From Proteiniphilum sp. UBA4977 (lineage in GTDB: Bacteria; Bacteroidota; Bacteroidia; Bacteroidales; Dysgonomonadaceae), in the NCBI GenBank assembly GCA_002398565.1, contig DGZP01000028.1, positions 28,888 through 45,207 of the forward strand: a DNA stretch of 16,320 bases, read 5' to 3'. Below the pieces are notes generated by a model. That model worked only from the letters and a program-made list of their open reading frames with translations, made no database searches and was not told where the DNA came from. Below, piece after piece: positions 1 to 8,209 of the stretch (positions are counted from its first letter, which is position 1; every line of letters starts with the position of its first letter). The position numbers were made by a program, and so were the translations under genes.

Positions 1-530
1 CGGGAACGGAAGAAAACAAGGCCAAAAAGAAAGGGGTCTTTATTGCCATCTGTGCCGGTATCCTGATGTCTTTCTTTTACAGATTTGTCGCTTCAACAAT
101 GGATCTGAATAATTTAGAGAACCCTATGCAAGGAATGCTGACCCCTTACGGAGCATTTTTTATTTTTTCGCTGGGGATATTGGGCAGTAATTTCATTTTC
201 AACACAATTGTCATGAAAAAACCCTTTATTGGAGAACCGGTGAGTTATTCCCAGTATTTCAAAGGTAATCTGAGTACACATTCTGTAGGAATTTTAGGTG
301 GTATTATCTGGGGAGTAGGTACAGTTTTAAGTTATATAGCCGCGGGAAAAGCCGGTCCAGCCATTTCCTATGCTTTGGGGCAAGGAGCACCTATGATTGC
401 CGCACTATGGGGCGTATTTATATGGAAAGAATTCAAAGGGGCCTCAAAACCAGTAAATCTGTTACTGACACTTATGTTTATCCTGTTCATTGCAGGACTA
501 GCCATGATCGTTGTCTCCGGGGGAAACTGA
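1..530 (+). CDS. DMT/GRP-type membrane transporter, C-terminal part (5' end outside window)
   Basis: This is the C-terminal 175 or so residues of a polytopic inner-membrane permease. The frame is open from base 3 and ends at TGA 528-530. It shows four to five hydrophobic segments separated by short loops. A basic linker (KAKKKG) leads into a helix beginning VFIAICAGILMSFFYRF. Glycine-rich stretches such as GILGGIIWGVG and the pair AGKAGPAISYALGQGAP and WGVFIWKEFKGA resemble the drug/metabolite transporter superfamily, specifically the Bacteroidetes proteins annotated as GRP-family sugar transporters or ureide-permease-like proteins. The substrate cannot be read from this fragment; sugars are the usual guess. 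A hairpin terminator follows about 40 bp downstream. The family call is fairly safe, the substrate is not. Confidence 0.75.
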   Translation, partial: GTEENKAKKKGVFIAICAGILMSFFYRFVASTMDLNNLENPMQGMLTPYGAFFIFSLGILGSNFIFNTIVMKKPFIGEPVSYSQYFKGNLSTHSVGILGGIIWGVGTVLSYIAAGKAGPAISYALGQGAPMIAALWGVFIWKEFKGASKPVNLLLTLMFILFIAGLAMIVVSGGN

Positions 531-570
531 GTACTGGCAATATCTTTGAATAATCTATCGAGGAATGATT

Positions 571-609
571 GGATGATGGTTCCACCTGTTGTGAACCATC
601 ATTCTTTTT
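571..609 (+). terminator. Intrinsic terminator after the transporter gene
   Basis: A perfect 10-bp inverted repeat (ATGATGGTTC 573-582, GAACCATCAT 593-602) has a 10-nt loop and is followed by a TTCTTTTT run. The T-run is on the + strand, so it mainly serves the transporter gene. It overlaps the stop codon of the convergent rhomboid gene (608-610). Confidence 0.75.
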
Positions 610-1273
610 AAATCTTCAAATCGTCATTTTCCTCTTCCCCTTCCTCCTCGTCCCATACTATGGGCGGCTTCTGCGGCCCCTGCTTCCGGAAAATGATCGC
701 CAGAAACAGTCCGCTGACTGCTCCCGAGAGATGTCCCTCCCACGAGATGGACGGGTCCACCAGTTCGGTAACGGGAAAGATGCTCCACACGGTACTCCCG
801 TATATAAAAGCCACAATCAAAGAAACAGCCACCAGAGGAATATGCTTGCGAAAAAGGCCACTGAAAAACAAAAAAAAGAGAATCGCGAAAACCAGGCCGC
901 TTGCGCCCACATGAGTGGCACCACGGCCAATGAGCCACGTGATGATTCCACTCAGGAGCCAGAGAGTTATAAAGACAAAGGTGGCAATATTGCTGTAAAA
1001 GTAAAACAAGAACCAGATCAGGATAATAAGTGGCAACGTGTTGGACAGCAAATGTGAGAACGTTGTGTGAATGAACGGAGAAAAAATAATTCCTTTCAAA
1101 CCGTTTATATCTCCGGGACGAATTCCCCATTGTGAAAAACGATCACCAAACAGGCCGCTATAATTTAGCAGAAAAACCAGCCAGACAAAAGAAACAATAA
1201 CAAGGGCAGGTAACAACGCGAGCCATATACGCTTTTTCTCGAAATTAAAAGGGGATATTTCTTTTTCATTCAT
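608..1273 (-). CDS. Rhomboid-family intramembrane serine protease
   Basis: A predicted polytopic membrane serine protease of 221 residues that would cleave transmembrane helices of client proteins within the inner membrane. Six hydrophobic segments are visible. The catalytic Ser lies in GASG (residues 123-126, S125) and the catalytic His in EGHLSGAVSG (H181). The upstream HLLSN (H74, N78) matches the conserved oxyanion-side HxxxN of rhomboids. The C-terminus (about 208-218) is a strongly acidic cytosolic tail (EEEGEEENDD). I chose the ATG at 1273. A longer in-frame start exists (TTG at 1309), but it lies inside the TATCTTTG promoter box and so cannot be in the transcript. The gene is alone, convergent to the transporter and divergent from the glycogen cassette. 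Its substrate is unknown. Confidence 0.9.
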   Translation of the reverse strand: MNEKEISPFNFEKKRIWLALLPALVIVSFVWLVFLLNYSGLFGDRFSQWGIRPGDINGLKGIIFSPFIHTTFSHLLSNTLPLIILIWFLFYFYSNIATFVFITLWLLSGIITWLIGRGATHVGASGLVFAILFFLFFSGLFRKHIPLVAVSLIVAFIYGSTVWSIFPVTELVDPSISWEGHLSGAVSGLFLAIIFRKQGPQKPPIVWDEEEGEEENDDLKI

Positions 1274-1306
1274 TTTCCTAATGATAAGCGCGTACTCTTC
1301 ACTGCA

Positions 1307-1340
1307 CAAAGATACAATAAATGTACAAACAGCTCAAAAA
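1307..1340 (-). promoter_or_regulatory. Bacteroidetes-type promoter of the rhomboid gene
   Basis: On the minus strand the -7 box TATCTTTG (1314-1307) lies 20 nt downstream of a TTTTTG -33 box (1340-1335). The predicted transcription start is near 1300, giving a leader of about 27 nt before the ATG at 1273. Confidence 0.7.
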
Positions 1341-1369
1341 CAGAAAAATTATTTAATTTATTCATCCCG

Positions 1370-1405
1370 TTTGCTTGTGATATAACTTCAATTTTATTAT
1401 CTTTC
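1370..1405 (+). promoter_or_regulatory. Promoter of the glycogen cassette
   Basis: TTTGCTTG (1370-1377) is followed 20 nt later by TATCTTTC (1398-1405), one base off the Bacteroidetes TAnnTTTG -7 consensus. It sits about 45 bp before the debranching-enzyme start and diverges from the rhomboid promoter. Confidence 0.6.
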
Positions 1406-1450
1406 GCAGGAATTGAGAGCCATATACCTTACCCTAAACTTTATGTAGCG

Positions 1451-3391
1451 ATGAGTTATCTTAAATTCGACAAAGAGCTGATGATCAATCTGGAGTATTC
1501 TCTGTACCGGAATGTTTTAAGGACAAACAGAAGGGGAGCCTATCAAAATACATCCATATCAGGCTGCAACACAACCAAATACCAGGGTCTATTGGTAATG
1601 CCCGTACCTTATATGGATGATGAAAACCACCTTATACTCTCTTCCTTCGACGAAACAGTCATTCAGCACGGTGCTGAATTCAATCTCGGAATACATCGCT
1701 ATGCCGGTGATCATTACAGTCCAAAAGGACACAAATATATCCGTGAGTTCAACTGCGACAGTGTCCCCAAGACAATTTACCGCATCGGAGGGGTTATCCT
1801 GTCGAAGGAAATCATGTTTTCATCGAAAGAGAACCGTTTGATGATCCGATATACTCTGCTTGACGCCCACTCACCTACGACCATCCGGTTTAAACCCTTC
1901 CTGGCCTTCCGGAAAATATCACAACTCACCCACGAAAATGATCAGGTGGACCGTTCCTATCGTGAAGTGGAAAACGGCATCAGCACTTGTATGTACTTCG
2001 GTTATCCCGAACTGTTTATGCAGTTTAACAAAAAGCCGGAGTTTATTTACCACCCCGACTGGTACCGGGGTGTTGAATACCTGCAGGATTTGCAGAGTGG
2101 CGATACCTTTCAGGAAGATCTCTACGTGCCGGGTTATTTCGAAATGTCCATCGCAAAAGAGGAAGAGATTATTTTCTCTGCCGGAGATATTCTGGTAGAT
2201 ACATCTCACCTTGCAAAGGAATTCGATTATGAGATTTACACGCGTGTACCCCGCTCAAACTTTTACAACTGTCTGAAAAATTCAAGTCACCAGTTTAAAT
2301 ATATGCCCGGTAATGGAGAACAGTATCTGCTTGCCGGATACCCCTGGTTTAAAGTTCGGGCACGCGATCAGTTTATTGCACTACCAGGCTGTACCCTTGC
2401 GGTGGACAAAGCACGGGACTTCGAGAAGAGTATGGACTCTGCCATACCGCACCTGCGAAACTTTATGGCCGACAAGCCGTCGAAAAGCTTCCTTAAACAG
2501 ATTGAAGATCCCGATGTATTGTTGTGGGTGGTTTGGGCGCTGCAACAATACTGCAAGGAAAACAAAGAGGCCTTTATCGAGAAATACAGTGCATTCCTCT
2601 TTGAAATCATCGATTATATCGTCGCAGGAAGACATCCTAATCTTGTTTATAACCCGGAAAACGGACTGGTTTCCACCTACGGGCGTGAGGTGGCCGTTAG
2701 CTGGATGAATGCCATGCTCAATGGTAGTCCTGTAATTCCCCGTTCAGGTTATCTGGTTGAATTCAATGCATTGTGGTATAATGCATTGAAATTTGGTCAG
2801 GAAATCGCTCTTGAGACGGCGGCCAAGGAAGTGGCCGATACGCTGGAAGAGAAGTCACGACTGGCAGGCAACTCATTTACAGAAACTTTCCTGAACGATG
2901 CAGGTTATTTATACGACTATGTGGATGGTTATTACAAGGACCCGAACGTAAGGCCCAACATGATATTTGCGGTTTCGCTCCCCTACTCACCACTGGAGAG
3001 AGGACAGAAAAAATCGGTGATCGATTTTGTGACCAAGGAGTTGCTCACCGCCTGTGGCATTCGTTCGCTCACCCCCAAAAGTGATCAATTCCATCCCCAT
3101 TATGCCGGTACTGAGAACGAAAAGAAGCTGGCTTATTTCAACGGCATGGCTTTTCCGTGGTTGCTGGGCCCATATATTGAGGCATACCTGAATGTCTTCC
3201 ATATGAGCGGATTGTCGCTGGCCGACCGGATTATGATGGGTATGGAGGGAGAAATGCAAAACGATTGCATTGGCTCCATATCGGAATTCTATGATCCCAA
3301 TCCTCCCTTTATTGCCCACGGCGGATATTCGTTTGCCATGAGTGTGGCGGAACTCCTCAGGGCACACCGGATCATACGGTCATTTACATAA
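1451..3391 (+). CDS. Glycogen debranching enzyme-like protein (amylo-alpha-1,6-glucosidase family)
   Basis: A 646-residue cytoplasmic protein expected to hydrolyse alpha-1,6 branch points of glycogen. Residues about 15-250 form the beta-rich N-terminal GDE domain (start ...LYRNVLRTNRRGAYQNTS, then TTKYQGLLV). Residues about 275-640 form an (alpha/alpha)6 barrel of the GDE_C type. Recognisable barrel motifs are YPWFKVRARDQFIALPG (297-313), VEFNALWYNAL (436-446), AYFNGMAFPWLLGPY (561-575) and GSISEFYDPNPP (608-619). Several positions differ from the GDE forms I know best: WMN (418-420) for WMD, ARDQ for GRDT, and YFNG for YHQG. This may be normal for Bacteroidetes members. It is the first gene of a three-gene run with a glycogen-synthase-like GT4 (53-bp gap) and a GH57 protein. 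Family assignment is firm, activity is inferred. Confidence 0.9.
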   Translation: MSYLKFDKELMINLEYSLYRNVLRTNRRGAYQNTSISGCNTTKYQGLLVMPVPYMDDENHLILSSFDETVIQHGAEFNLGIHRYAGDHYSPKGHKYIREFNCDSVPKTIYRIGGVILSKEIMFSSKENRLMIRYTLLDAHSPTTIRFKPFLAFRKISQLTHENDQVDRSYREVENGISTCMYFGYPELFMQFNKKPEFIYHPDWYRGVEYLQDLQSGDTFQEDLYVPGYFEMSIAKEEEIIFSAGDILVDTSHLAKEFDYEIYTRVPRSNFYNCLKNSSHQFKYMPGNGEQYLLAGYPWFKVRARDQFIALPGCTLAVDKARDFEKSMDSAIPHLRNFMADKPSKSFLKQIEDPDVLLWVVWALQQYCKENKEAFIEKYSAFLFEIIDYIVAGRHPNLVYNPENGLVSTYGREVAVSWMNAMLNGSPVIPRSGYLVEFNALWYNALKFGQEIALETAAKEVADTLEEKSRLAGNSFTETFLNDAGYLYDYVDGYYKDPNVRPNMIFAVSLPYSPLERGQKKSVIDFVTKELLTACGIRSLTPKSDQFHPHYAGTENEKKLAYFNGMAFPWLLGPYIEAYLNVFHMSGLSLADRIMMGMEGEMQNDCIGSISEFYDPNPPFIAHGGYSFAMSVAELLRAHRIIRSFT

Positions 3392-3444
3392 AAAAGAGGA
3401 TTAACATATATAGAAGGCATCGGTAATTATCAAATATTGGAGAC

Positions 3445-4710
3445 ATGAAGGTATTAATGTTTGGCTGGGAATTTCCCCCACATATTCTTGGAGGACTCGG
3501 AACGGCAAGTTATGGACTAACCAGGGGAATGGCTAAGCAGCCTGATATGGAGACGATCTTCGTGATACCCAAACCATGGGGAGATGAAGACCAGACATTT
3601 ACCAAAATAATCGGCGCCAACTACACGCCTGTTGTATGGCGTGATGTCCCCTGGGAGATGGTCAGGGCAAGGCTGGAGAAGTTCATGGATCCACGTGAGT
3701 ACTACTGGCGTCGCGACAACATTTATGCCGACTTCAGTTACATGAACACAAACGACCTGGGCTGTATCGAGTTTTCAGGCCGGTATCCCAATAATATTCT
3801 GGAAGAGACCAATAACTATTCCATCGTAGCCGGAGTGATTGCTCGAACCTACGAATTTGATGTGATCCACGCCCACGACTGGCTCACCTATCCGGCCGGA
3901 CTACATGCAAAGAGTGTTTCCGGCAAGCCGATGGTTATTCATGTGCATGCCACGGAGTTCGACCGAAGCCGGGGAAAACCCAATCCCATCGTATACAATA
4001 TTGAAAAAGACGGAATGGACAACTGTGATCATATCATCTGTGTGAGTGATCTCACCCGCCGTACGGTGATTGAAAATTATCACCAGCCATACTGGAAGGT
4101 GACAACGGTACATAACGCAGTGGAACCGCTCAGTCCGGATATTGAAGCCATTGAAAGGATATCGGGTGTACAGGAGAAGGTGGTGACCTTCCTGGGAAGG
4201 ATTACTATGCAGAAAGGACCCGAGTTTTTTGTGGATGCAGCCACCCAGGTTATTCGGAAAACGGACCACATCCGCTTTGTGATGGCCGGAAGCGGCGACA
4301 TGATGGATCAGATGATCCGTCTTGTAGCAGAGCGGGGCATTGCCCATAAGTTTCATTTTACAGGTTTCCTCCGCGGCAAACAGGTATATGAAATGCTCAA
4401 ATCGAGCGATGTATATGTGATGCCTTCCGTATCGGAACCGTTTGGTATATCTCCGCTGGAGGCAATGCAGTGCAATGTGCCGAGCATCATTTCCTACCAG
4501 TCGGGTTGCTCGGAAATACTGAACAATGTCATCAAGACCGATTTTTGGGATGTAGATGCAATGGCCGACGCCATTTATTCGATTTGTACATACCCTGCCA
4601 TGGCGGAATATCTGAAACAGGAGGGAAAGATTGAGGTAGACAACATCAGGTGGGAAGACGCAGGCCTGAAGGTTCGTAAAATTTATGACAGCCTTATAGG
4701 TGGAAAATAG
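3445..4710 (+). CDS. GT4 glycosyltransferase, glycogen-synthase-like
   Basis: A 421-residue GT-B fold enzyme, probably transferring glucose from a nucleotide sugar onto a growing alpha-glucan. The N-terminal Rossmann domain begins MKVLMFGWEFPPHILGGLGT, where the GGLGT loop (16-20) corresponds to the donor-binding KxGGL loop of glycogen synthases. It also holds DVIHAHDWLT (139-148). The C-terminal domain has GRITMQKGP (251-259, likely R252 and K257 at the donor phosphates), AGSGD (281-285), and the retaining-GT E-x7-E signature SEPFGISPLEA (E331, E339). Length and motifs fit the Bacteroidetes GT4 proteins encoded between debranching enzyme and GH57 genes. Donor (ADP- or UDP-glucose) cannot be decided here. 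It lies 53 bp after the debranching gene and 52 bp before GH57, with no terminator in either gap. Confidence 0.88.
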   Translation: MKVLMFGWEFPPHILGGLGTASYGLTRGMAKQPDMETIFVIPKPWGDEDQTFTKIIGANYTPVVWRDVPWEMVRARLEKFMDPREYYWRRDNIYADFSYMNTNDLGCIEFSGRYPNNILEETNNYSIVAGVIARTYEFDVIHAHDWLTYPAGLHAKSVSGKPMVIHVHATEFDRSRGKPNPIVYNIEKDGMDNCDHIICVSDLTRRTVIENYHQPYWKVTTVHNAVEPLSPDIEAIERISGVQEKVVTFLGRITMQKGPEFFVDAATQVIRKTDHIRFVMAGSGDMMDQMIRLVAERGIAHKFHFTGFLRGKQVYEMLKSSDVYVMPSVSEPFGISPLEAMQCNVPSIISYQSGCSEILNNVIKTDFWDVDAMADAIYSICTYPAMAEYLKQEGKIEVDNIRWEDAGLKVRKIYDSLIGGK

Positions 4711-4762
4711 AATCACCCAATCCAGAATACGAGATTAAAAAATAACAAAATAAGATTACGTG

Positions 4763-6109
4763 ATGAAGACAATTTGCTTTTATTTCCAGATCCACCAACC
4801 GTTCCGGTTAAAAAGATACCGTTTCTTCAACATTGGCAGGGATCATTATTATTTCGATGATTACGCCAACGAGGATATTTTGCAACAGATTGCTGCCCGG
4901 TCATTCTTACCTGCAAACCGGATGCTGCTCGATTTGGTGAATCAATATAAGGGCAAATTCAGGGTGGCCTTCTCTATCTCCGGAGTAGCGCTTGAACAGC
5001 TGGAAATCTATGCTCCGGAAGTGATCGACGGATTTCGCGAACTGGGAAAAACAGGGAATGTAGAATTTTTGACCGAGACATATGCTCATTCACTTTCGAG
5101 CCTTTTTGACCCGGAGGAATTCCGGAATCAGGTAAAGCATCACGCCGAAAGAATTGAGGTGCTGTTCGGCCGTAAGCCGACTGTAGTACGCAATACGGAA
5201 CTGATCTACAACGATGAGATCGCCGAGATGGTATATGATATGGGTTACACGAAGATGATCACAGAAGGAGCAAAACACATTCTCGGCTGGAAGAGTCCCA
5301 ACTACGTATATCATGCTGCAACCCAGCCAAAATTGAAGCTCTTACTTAAAAACAGCCGCTTCAGTGACGACATTACCTATCGCTTTTCAAACTACAGCTG
5401 GAATGAATACCCGCTAACGGCTGAGAAATTTACTTCCTGGATCGCATCCACATCTCCCGAAGAGAAGGTATTTAATCTTTTCATGAATTATGAGACACTG
5501 GGCAACATTCAGCCTTCTCATACCGGCATCTTCGAGTTTATTAAAGCACTGCCCCGCTTTGCCTTTGAAAAAGAGATCGGTTTCAGTACTCCCGGAGAGA
5601 TTTTGGAAAGCCACGAATCTATTGGGGCAATCAATGTACCAAATACCATATCCTGGTCTGATGAGGAACGTGACGTGAGCGCATGGCTTGGAAACAAACT
5701 GCAGCAAAGCGCACTGAAATCGCTCTATGAGGTAGGAGAAAGAGTGAGATTGTGTACCGACCGGCGTCTGAAACATGACTGGCTTTATCTGCAAACCAGT
5801 GATCACTTTTATTATATGTCGACCAAACATTTCAGTGGCGGACAAAGCCCGTTCAGTCCTTATATGTCACCCTACGATGCGTTTAACAACTATATGAACG
5901 TATTGAGCGATTTCATAGCCCGGGTGAAAGCGCAATATCCCGACACTGTAGATAACGAAGAATTAAATGCCCTGCTGACAACCATCCACAACCAGGAAAA
6001 AGAAATTAAACGCCTGCAGATGGAGTTGAAAACCGTGATTGGAACCAATGAGGAATTGTTGGTGGAAAAAAATAAAAAAATGACCAGGGCTGTGAAGAAT
6101 TCAATTTAA
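4763..6109 (+). CDS. GH57 alpha-amylase-like protein
   Basis: A 448-residue cytoplasmic protein of glycoside hydrolase family 57, expected to act on alpha-glucans (amylase or branching-type activity). The N-terminal HQP motif (residues 11-13) and SISGVALEQLE (71-81) are typical. RNTELIYNDEI (143-153) holds Glu146, at the position of the GH57 nucleophile. LFMNYETLGNIQ (239-250) corresponds to the acid/base segment, usually FMDYETFGEHQ, but here has Asn242 where Asp is expected. The last 50 residues or so (about 397-440) form a charged coiled-coil-like helix. I chose the ATG at 4763 over the GTG codon immediately before it. It is the third gene of the glycogen cassette and ends at a strong bidirectional terminator. 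The family is clear, whether it is an active hydrolase is not. Confidence 0.88.
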   Translation: MKTICFYFQIHQPFRLKRYRFFNIGRDHYYFDDYANEDILQQIAARSFLPANRMLLDLVNQYKGKFRVAFSISGVALEQLEIYAPEVIDGFRELGKTGNVEFLTETYAHSLSSLFDPEEFRNQVKHHAERIEVLFGRKPTVVRNTELIYNDEIAEMVYDMGYTKMITEGAKHILGWKSPNYVYHAATQPKLKLLLKNSRFSDDITYRFSNYSWNEYPLTAEKFTSWIASTSPEEKVFNLFMNYETLGNIQPSHTGIFEFIKALPRFAFEKEIGFSTPGEILESHESIGAINVPNTISWSDEERDVSAWLGNKLQQSALKSLYEVGERVRLCTDRRLKHDWLYLQTSDHFYYMSTKHFSGGQSPFSPYMSPYDAFNNYMNVLSDFIARVKAQYPDTVDNEELNALLTTIHNQEKEIKRLQMELKTVIGTNEELLVEKNKKMTRAVKNSI

Positions 6110-6128
6110 CAGAAATATGGTTTTAAAT

Positions 6129-6165
6129 CCATAAAAAAAGGAGCTTGCGGCTCCTTTTTTTATGG
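6129..6165. terminator. Bidirectional terminator between the GH57 gene and rny
   Basis: A perfect 16-bp stem (6129-6144 with 6150-6165) and a 5-nt loop TTGCG. The stem contains seven A on one side and seven T on the other around a GGAGC/GCTCC core. It therefore gives a GC hairpin with a U-tract on both strands and can end both convergent transcripts. Confidence 0.9.
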
Positions 6166-6182
6166 ATGAGACTTTGTCCCTC

Positions 6183-7712
6183 CTACTTCGCGTAACTTAC
6201 GGCACGTGTTTCCCGAATGACCGTAATCTTCACCTGACCAGGGTAGGTCATTTCCGTCTGTATCTTACGTGCTATTTCATCAGACAAACGTTCTGTATCC
6301 TGATCGTCAATCTTATCGGCACCCACAATCACACGCAGTTCACGGCCAGCCTGAATGGCATAGGTCTTCACCACACCCGGATAAGAAAGTGCCAGGTTTT
6401 CCAGATCGTTCAACCGTTTGATATACGCCTCCACAATTTCGCGACGTGCACCGGGGCGTGCACCGGAAATAGCATCGCACACCTGCACTATAGGTGCCAG
6501 CAGCGTAGTCATCTCCACCTCATCGTGATGCGATCCGATGGCGTTACAAATATCGGGTTTCTCCTTGTATTTCTCTGCCAGTTTCATACCCAGCACAGCA
6601 TGTGGAAGCTCAGGTTCATCATCGGGCACCTTACCAATATCATGCAGCAGGCCTGCACGTTTTGCCTTTTTGGGATTCAATCCCAGTTCCGAGGCCATAA
6701 TGGCACAAAGATTGGCAACTTCCCGCGAATGCTGTAGCAGGTTTTGGCCATACGATGAACGGTATTTCATCTTACCTACCATCCTGATAAGCTCGGGATG
6801 CAGACCATGAATACCCAAATCTATCACCGTACGTTTGCCGGTTTCAATAATCTCCTCTTCAATCTGCTTCTTCACCTTCGATACTACCTCTTCAATGCGG
6901 GCAGGATGAATGCGTCCGTCAGCCACCAGTTGGTGCAACGAAAGACGGGCAATCTCCCTGCGAACAGGATCAAAGCCCGACAGAACGATGGCTTCAGGCG
7001 TATCATCTACCACGATCTCCACACCAGTGGCCGCCTCCAATGCACGGATATTTCGTCCTTCACGACCGATGATTCTTCCTTTTACTTCGTCGGAGTCGAT
7101 GTGGAACACCGTGATGGCATTTTCTATGGATGTCTCAGTAGCTACCCGCTGTATCGACTGAATGACAATCCTTTTTGCCTCCTTGTTGGCCGTCATCTTC
7201 GCCTCTTCCATGATGTCGTTAATGTAAGACTGTGCATCAGTCTTAGCTTCATCCTTCAGAGACTCCACCAAACGTTCTTTGGCTTCCTCGGCAGAGAGTC
7301 CGGAAATTGTTTCCAGTTTTTCCACCGATTGCCTGTGCAAACGTTCCAATTCGGTAGACTTCTTATCCAGAAATTCCTGCTGGGAAGTCAAATTTATCCT
7401 CACCTCATCAATCTCGGTGTTCCTCTTGTTCAGTTCTTCCTGTTTTTGATTGAGCGTCATCTCCCGCTGTTTGAGCCTGTTCTCGGTCATCTGAATTTTC
7501 GATATACGCGAGTTGACTTGTTTTTCAGTCTCATTCTTCAACGCGAGCGTTTCCTCTTTCGCCTCCAGTAACATCTTCTTTCTTATTACTTCCGCATCCT
7601 TTTCCGCATCACTCAGGATACTCTGCGCACGGGAATTGGCCATTTTACCGGTCAGAAACCAGGCCACTGCTGCCCCGATAACCAAACCGATAATTCCTAT
7701 CACTATTTCCAT
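6183..7712 (-). CDS. rny: Ribonuclease Y
   Basis: A membrane-anchored endoribonuclease that starts decay of many mRNAs; 509 residues, the usual length. There is one N-terminal transmembrane helix (about 2-21). A long charged coiled coil follows (about 25-190, with many KEE, KQR and EEL repeats). Next is a KH RNA-binding domain (about 207-265) with the GRIIGREGRNIR loop (212-223). An HD phosphohydrolase domain (about 325-420) has the metal-binding pair in LLHDIGKV (H357, D358), then SHHDE (394-398) and CDAISG (412-417). The C-terminal domain ends YPGQVKITVIRETRAVSYAK. The gene lies 175 bp downstream of zapA and is transcribed the same way. A hairpin with a T-run lies in that gap, so it may have its own promoter, although I see no clean -7 box. 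Confidence 0.97.
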   Translation of the reverse strand: MEIVIGIIGLVIGAAVAWFLTGKMANSRAQSILSDAEKDAEVIRKKMLLEAKEETLALKNETEKQVNSRISKIQMTENRLKQREMTLNQKQEELNKRNTEIDEVRINLTSQQEFLDKKSTELERLHRQSVEKLETISGLSAEEAKERLVESLKDEAKTDAQSYINDIMEEAKMTANKEAKRIVIQSIQRVATETSIENAITVFHIDSDEVKGRIIGREGRNIRALEAATGVEIVVDDTPEAIVLSGFDPVRREIARLSLHQLVADGRIHPARIEEVVSKVKKQIEEEIIETGKRTVIDLGIHGLHPELIRMVGKMKYRSSYGQNLLQHSREVANLCAIMASELGLNPKKAKRAGLLHDIGKVPDDEPELPHAVLGMKLAEKYKEKPDICNAIGSHHDEVEMTTLLAPIVQVCDAISGARPGARREIVEAYIKRLNDLENLALSYPGVVKTYAIQAGRELRVIVGADKIDDQDTERLSDEIARKIQTEMTYPGQVKITVIRETRAVSYAK

Positions 7713-7802
7713 ATTGTTTAATTTAAAATTGATTTATATGCTCCTGCCGAAATTTCATTTATCCCGGAAGAAGGTTATCTCTTCTGTTACTCATAGCCTG
7801 TC

Positions 7803-7854
7803 AAAAAAAATCGCACACAGTCAGTCACATAACCATTATGTGCCAAAAGGTGCG
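7803..7854 (-). terminator. Probable terminator downstream of zapA
   Basis: Read on the minus strand, CGCAC (7854-7850) pairs with GTGCG (7816-7812). A second perfect 7-bp hairpin (CACATAA/TTATGTG, 7842-7826) sits inside it, and the outer stem is followed by eight T (7810-7803). The outer stem is short, so strength is uncertain. The rest of the zapA-rny gap holds no reading frame I can support. Confidence 0.5.
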
Positions 7855-7887
7855 TCTATCCGTACTCCTGATTCTTAAAAGCACAGA

Positions 7888-8190
7888 CTATTTTTTCAGA
7901 TAATTATCCAATTCGCTGATAAGAAAATCGATCTTATCTTCAAAGGGTTTTGTATTATTCTTATCACCGAGAGAAAAATTCTCAGCCAATGCCTGTATGG
8001 CGGTCATAGCCACAAAATCCTGTGTCGTCATCCGGGAGTTTTCCCCCCCGTAGGCAACACGGTATTGGTTTATTTTCGTATTTATCTTTTTGGCAGCATC
8101 ACGGAAGGCCTGTTCATCTGACTTTTTGATTTTCAACGGATACTTCCTGCCGGCAACCTCTAGTGTTAATAAAAATTTTTCATCACCCAT
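7888..8190 (-). CDS. zapA: Cell division protein ZapA
   Basis: A 100-residue ZapA-family protein, which binds and bundles FtsZ filaments at the division ring. The N-terminal half (FLLTLEVAGRKYPLKIKKSDEQ) is the small alpha/beta head seen in ZapA, with the typical pattern of strand, G-x-x-Y-x-L, then helix (AFRDAAKKINTKINQYR). The C-terminal half (DFVAMTAIQALAENF ... DKIDFLISELDNYLKK) is the dimerising coiled-coil helix. I chose ATG at 8190; a GTG codon lies directly before it. It is the second gene after an unnamed coiled-coil protein (18-20 bp gap), a pairing common in Bacteroidales. Confidence 0.9.
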   Translation of the reverse strand: MGDEKFLLTLEVAGRKYPLKIKKSDEQAFRDAAKKINTKINQYRVAYGGENSRMTTQDFVAMTAIQALAENFSLGDKNNTKPFEDKIDFLISELDNYLKK

Positions 8191-8209
8191 CACATAAATT
8201 TTTTAAATC

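Noticed and set aside
541..548. TATCTTTG -7-like box on the + strand after the transporter gene
   Set aside because: No TTTG at proper distance upstream, and no + strand gene before the terminator at 571-609; probably chance.
569..1057. Long + strand open frame opposite the rhomboid gene
   Set aside because: It is polar, low-complexity and antisense to a well-supported membrane protease; a frame shadow.
6162..6737. + strand open frame opposite rny
   Set aside because: Antisense to a clear RNase Y and starts inside the terminator; no family resemblance.
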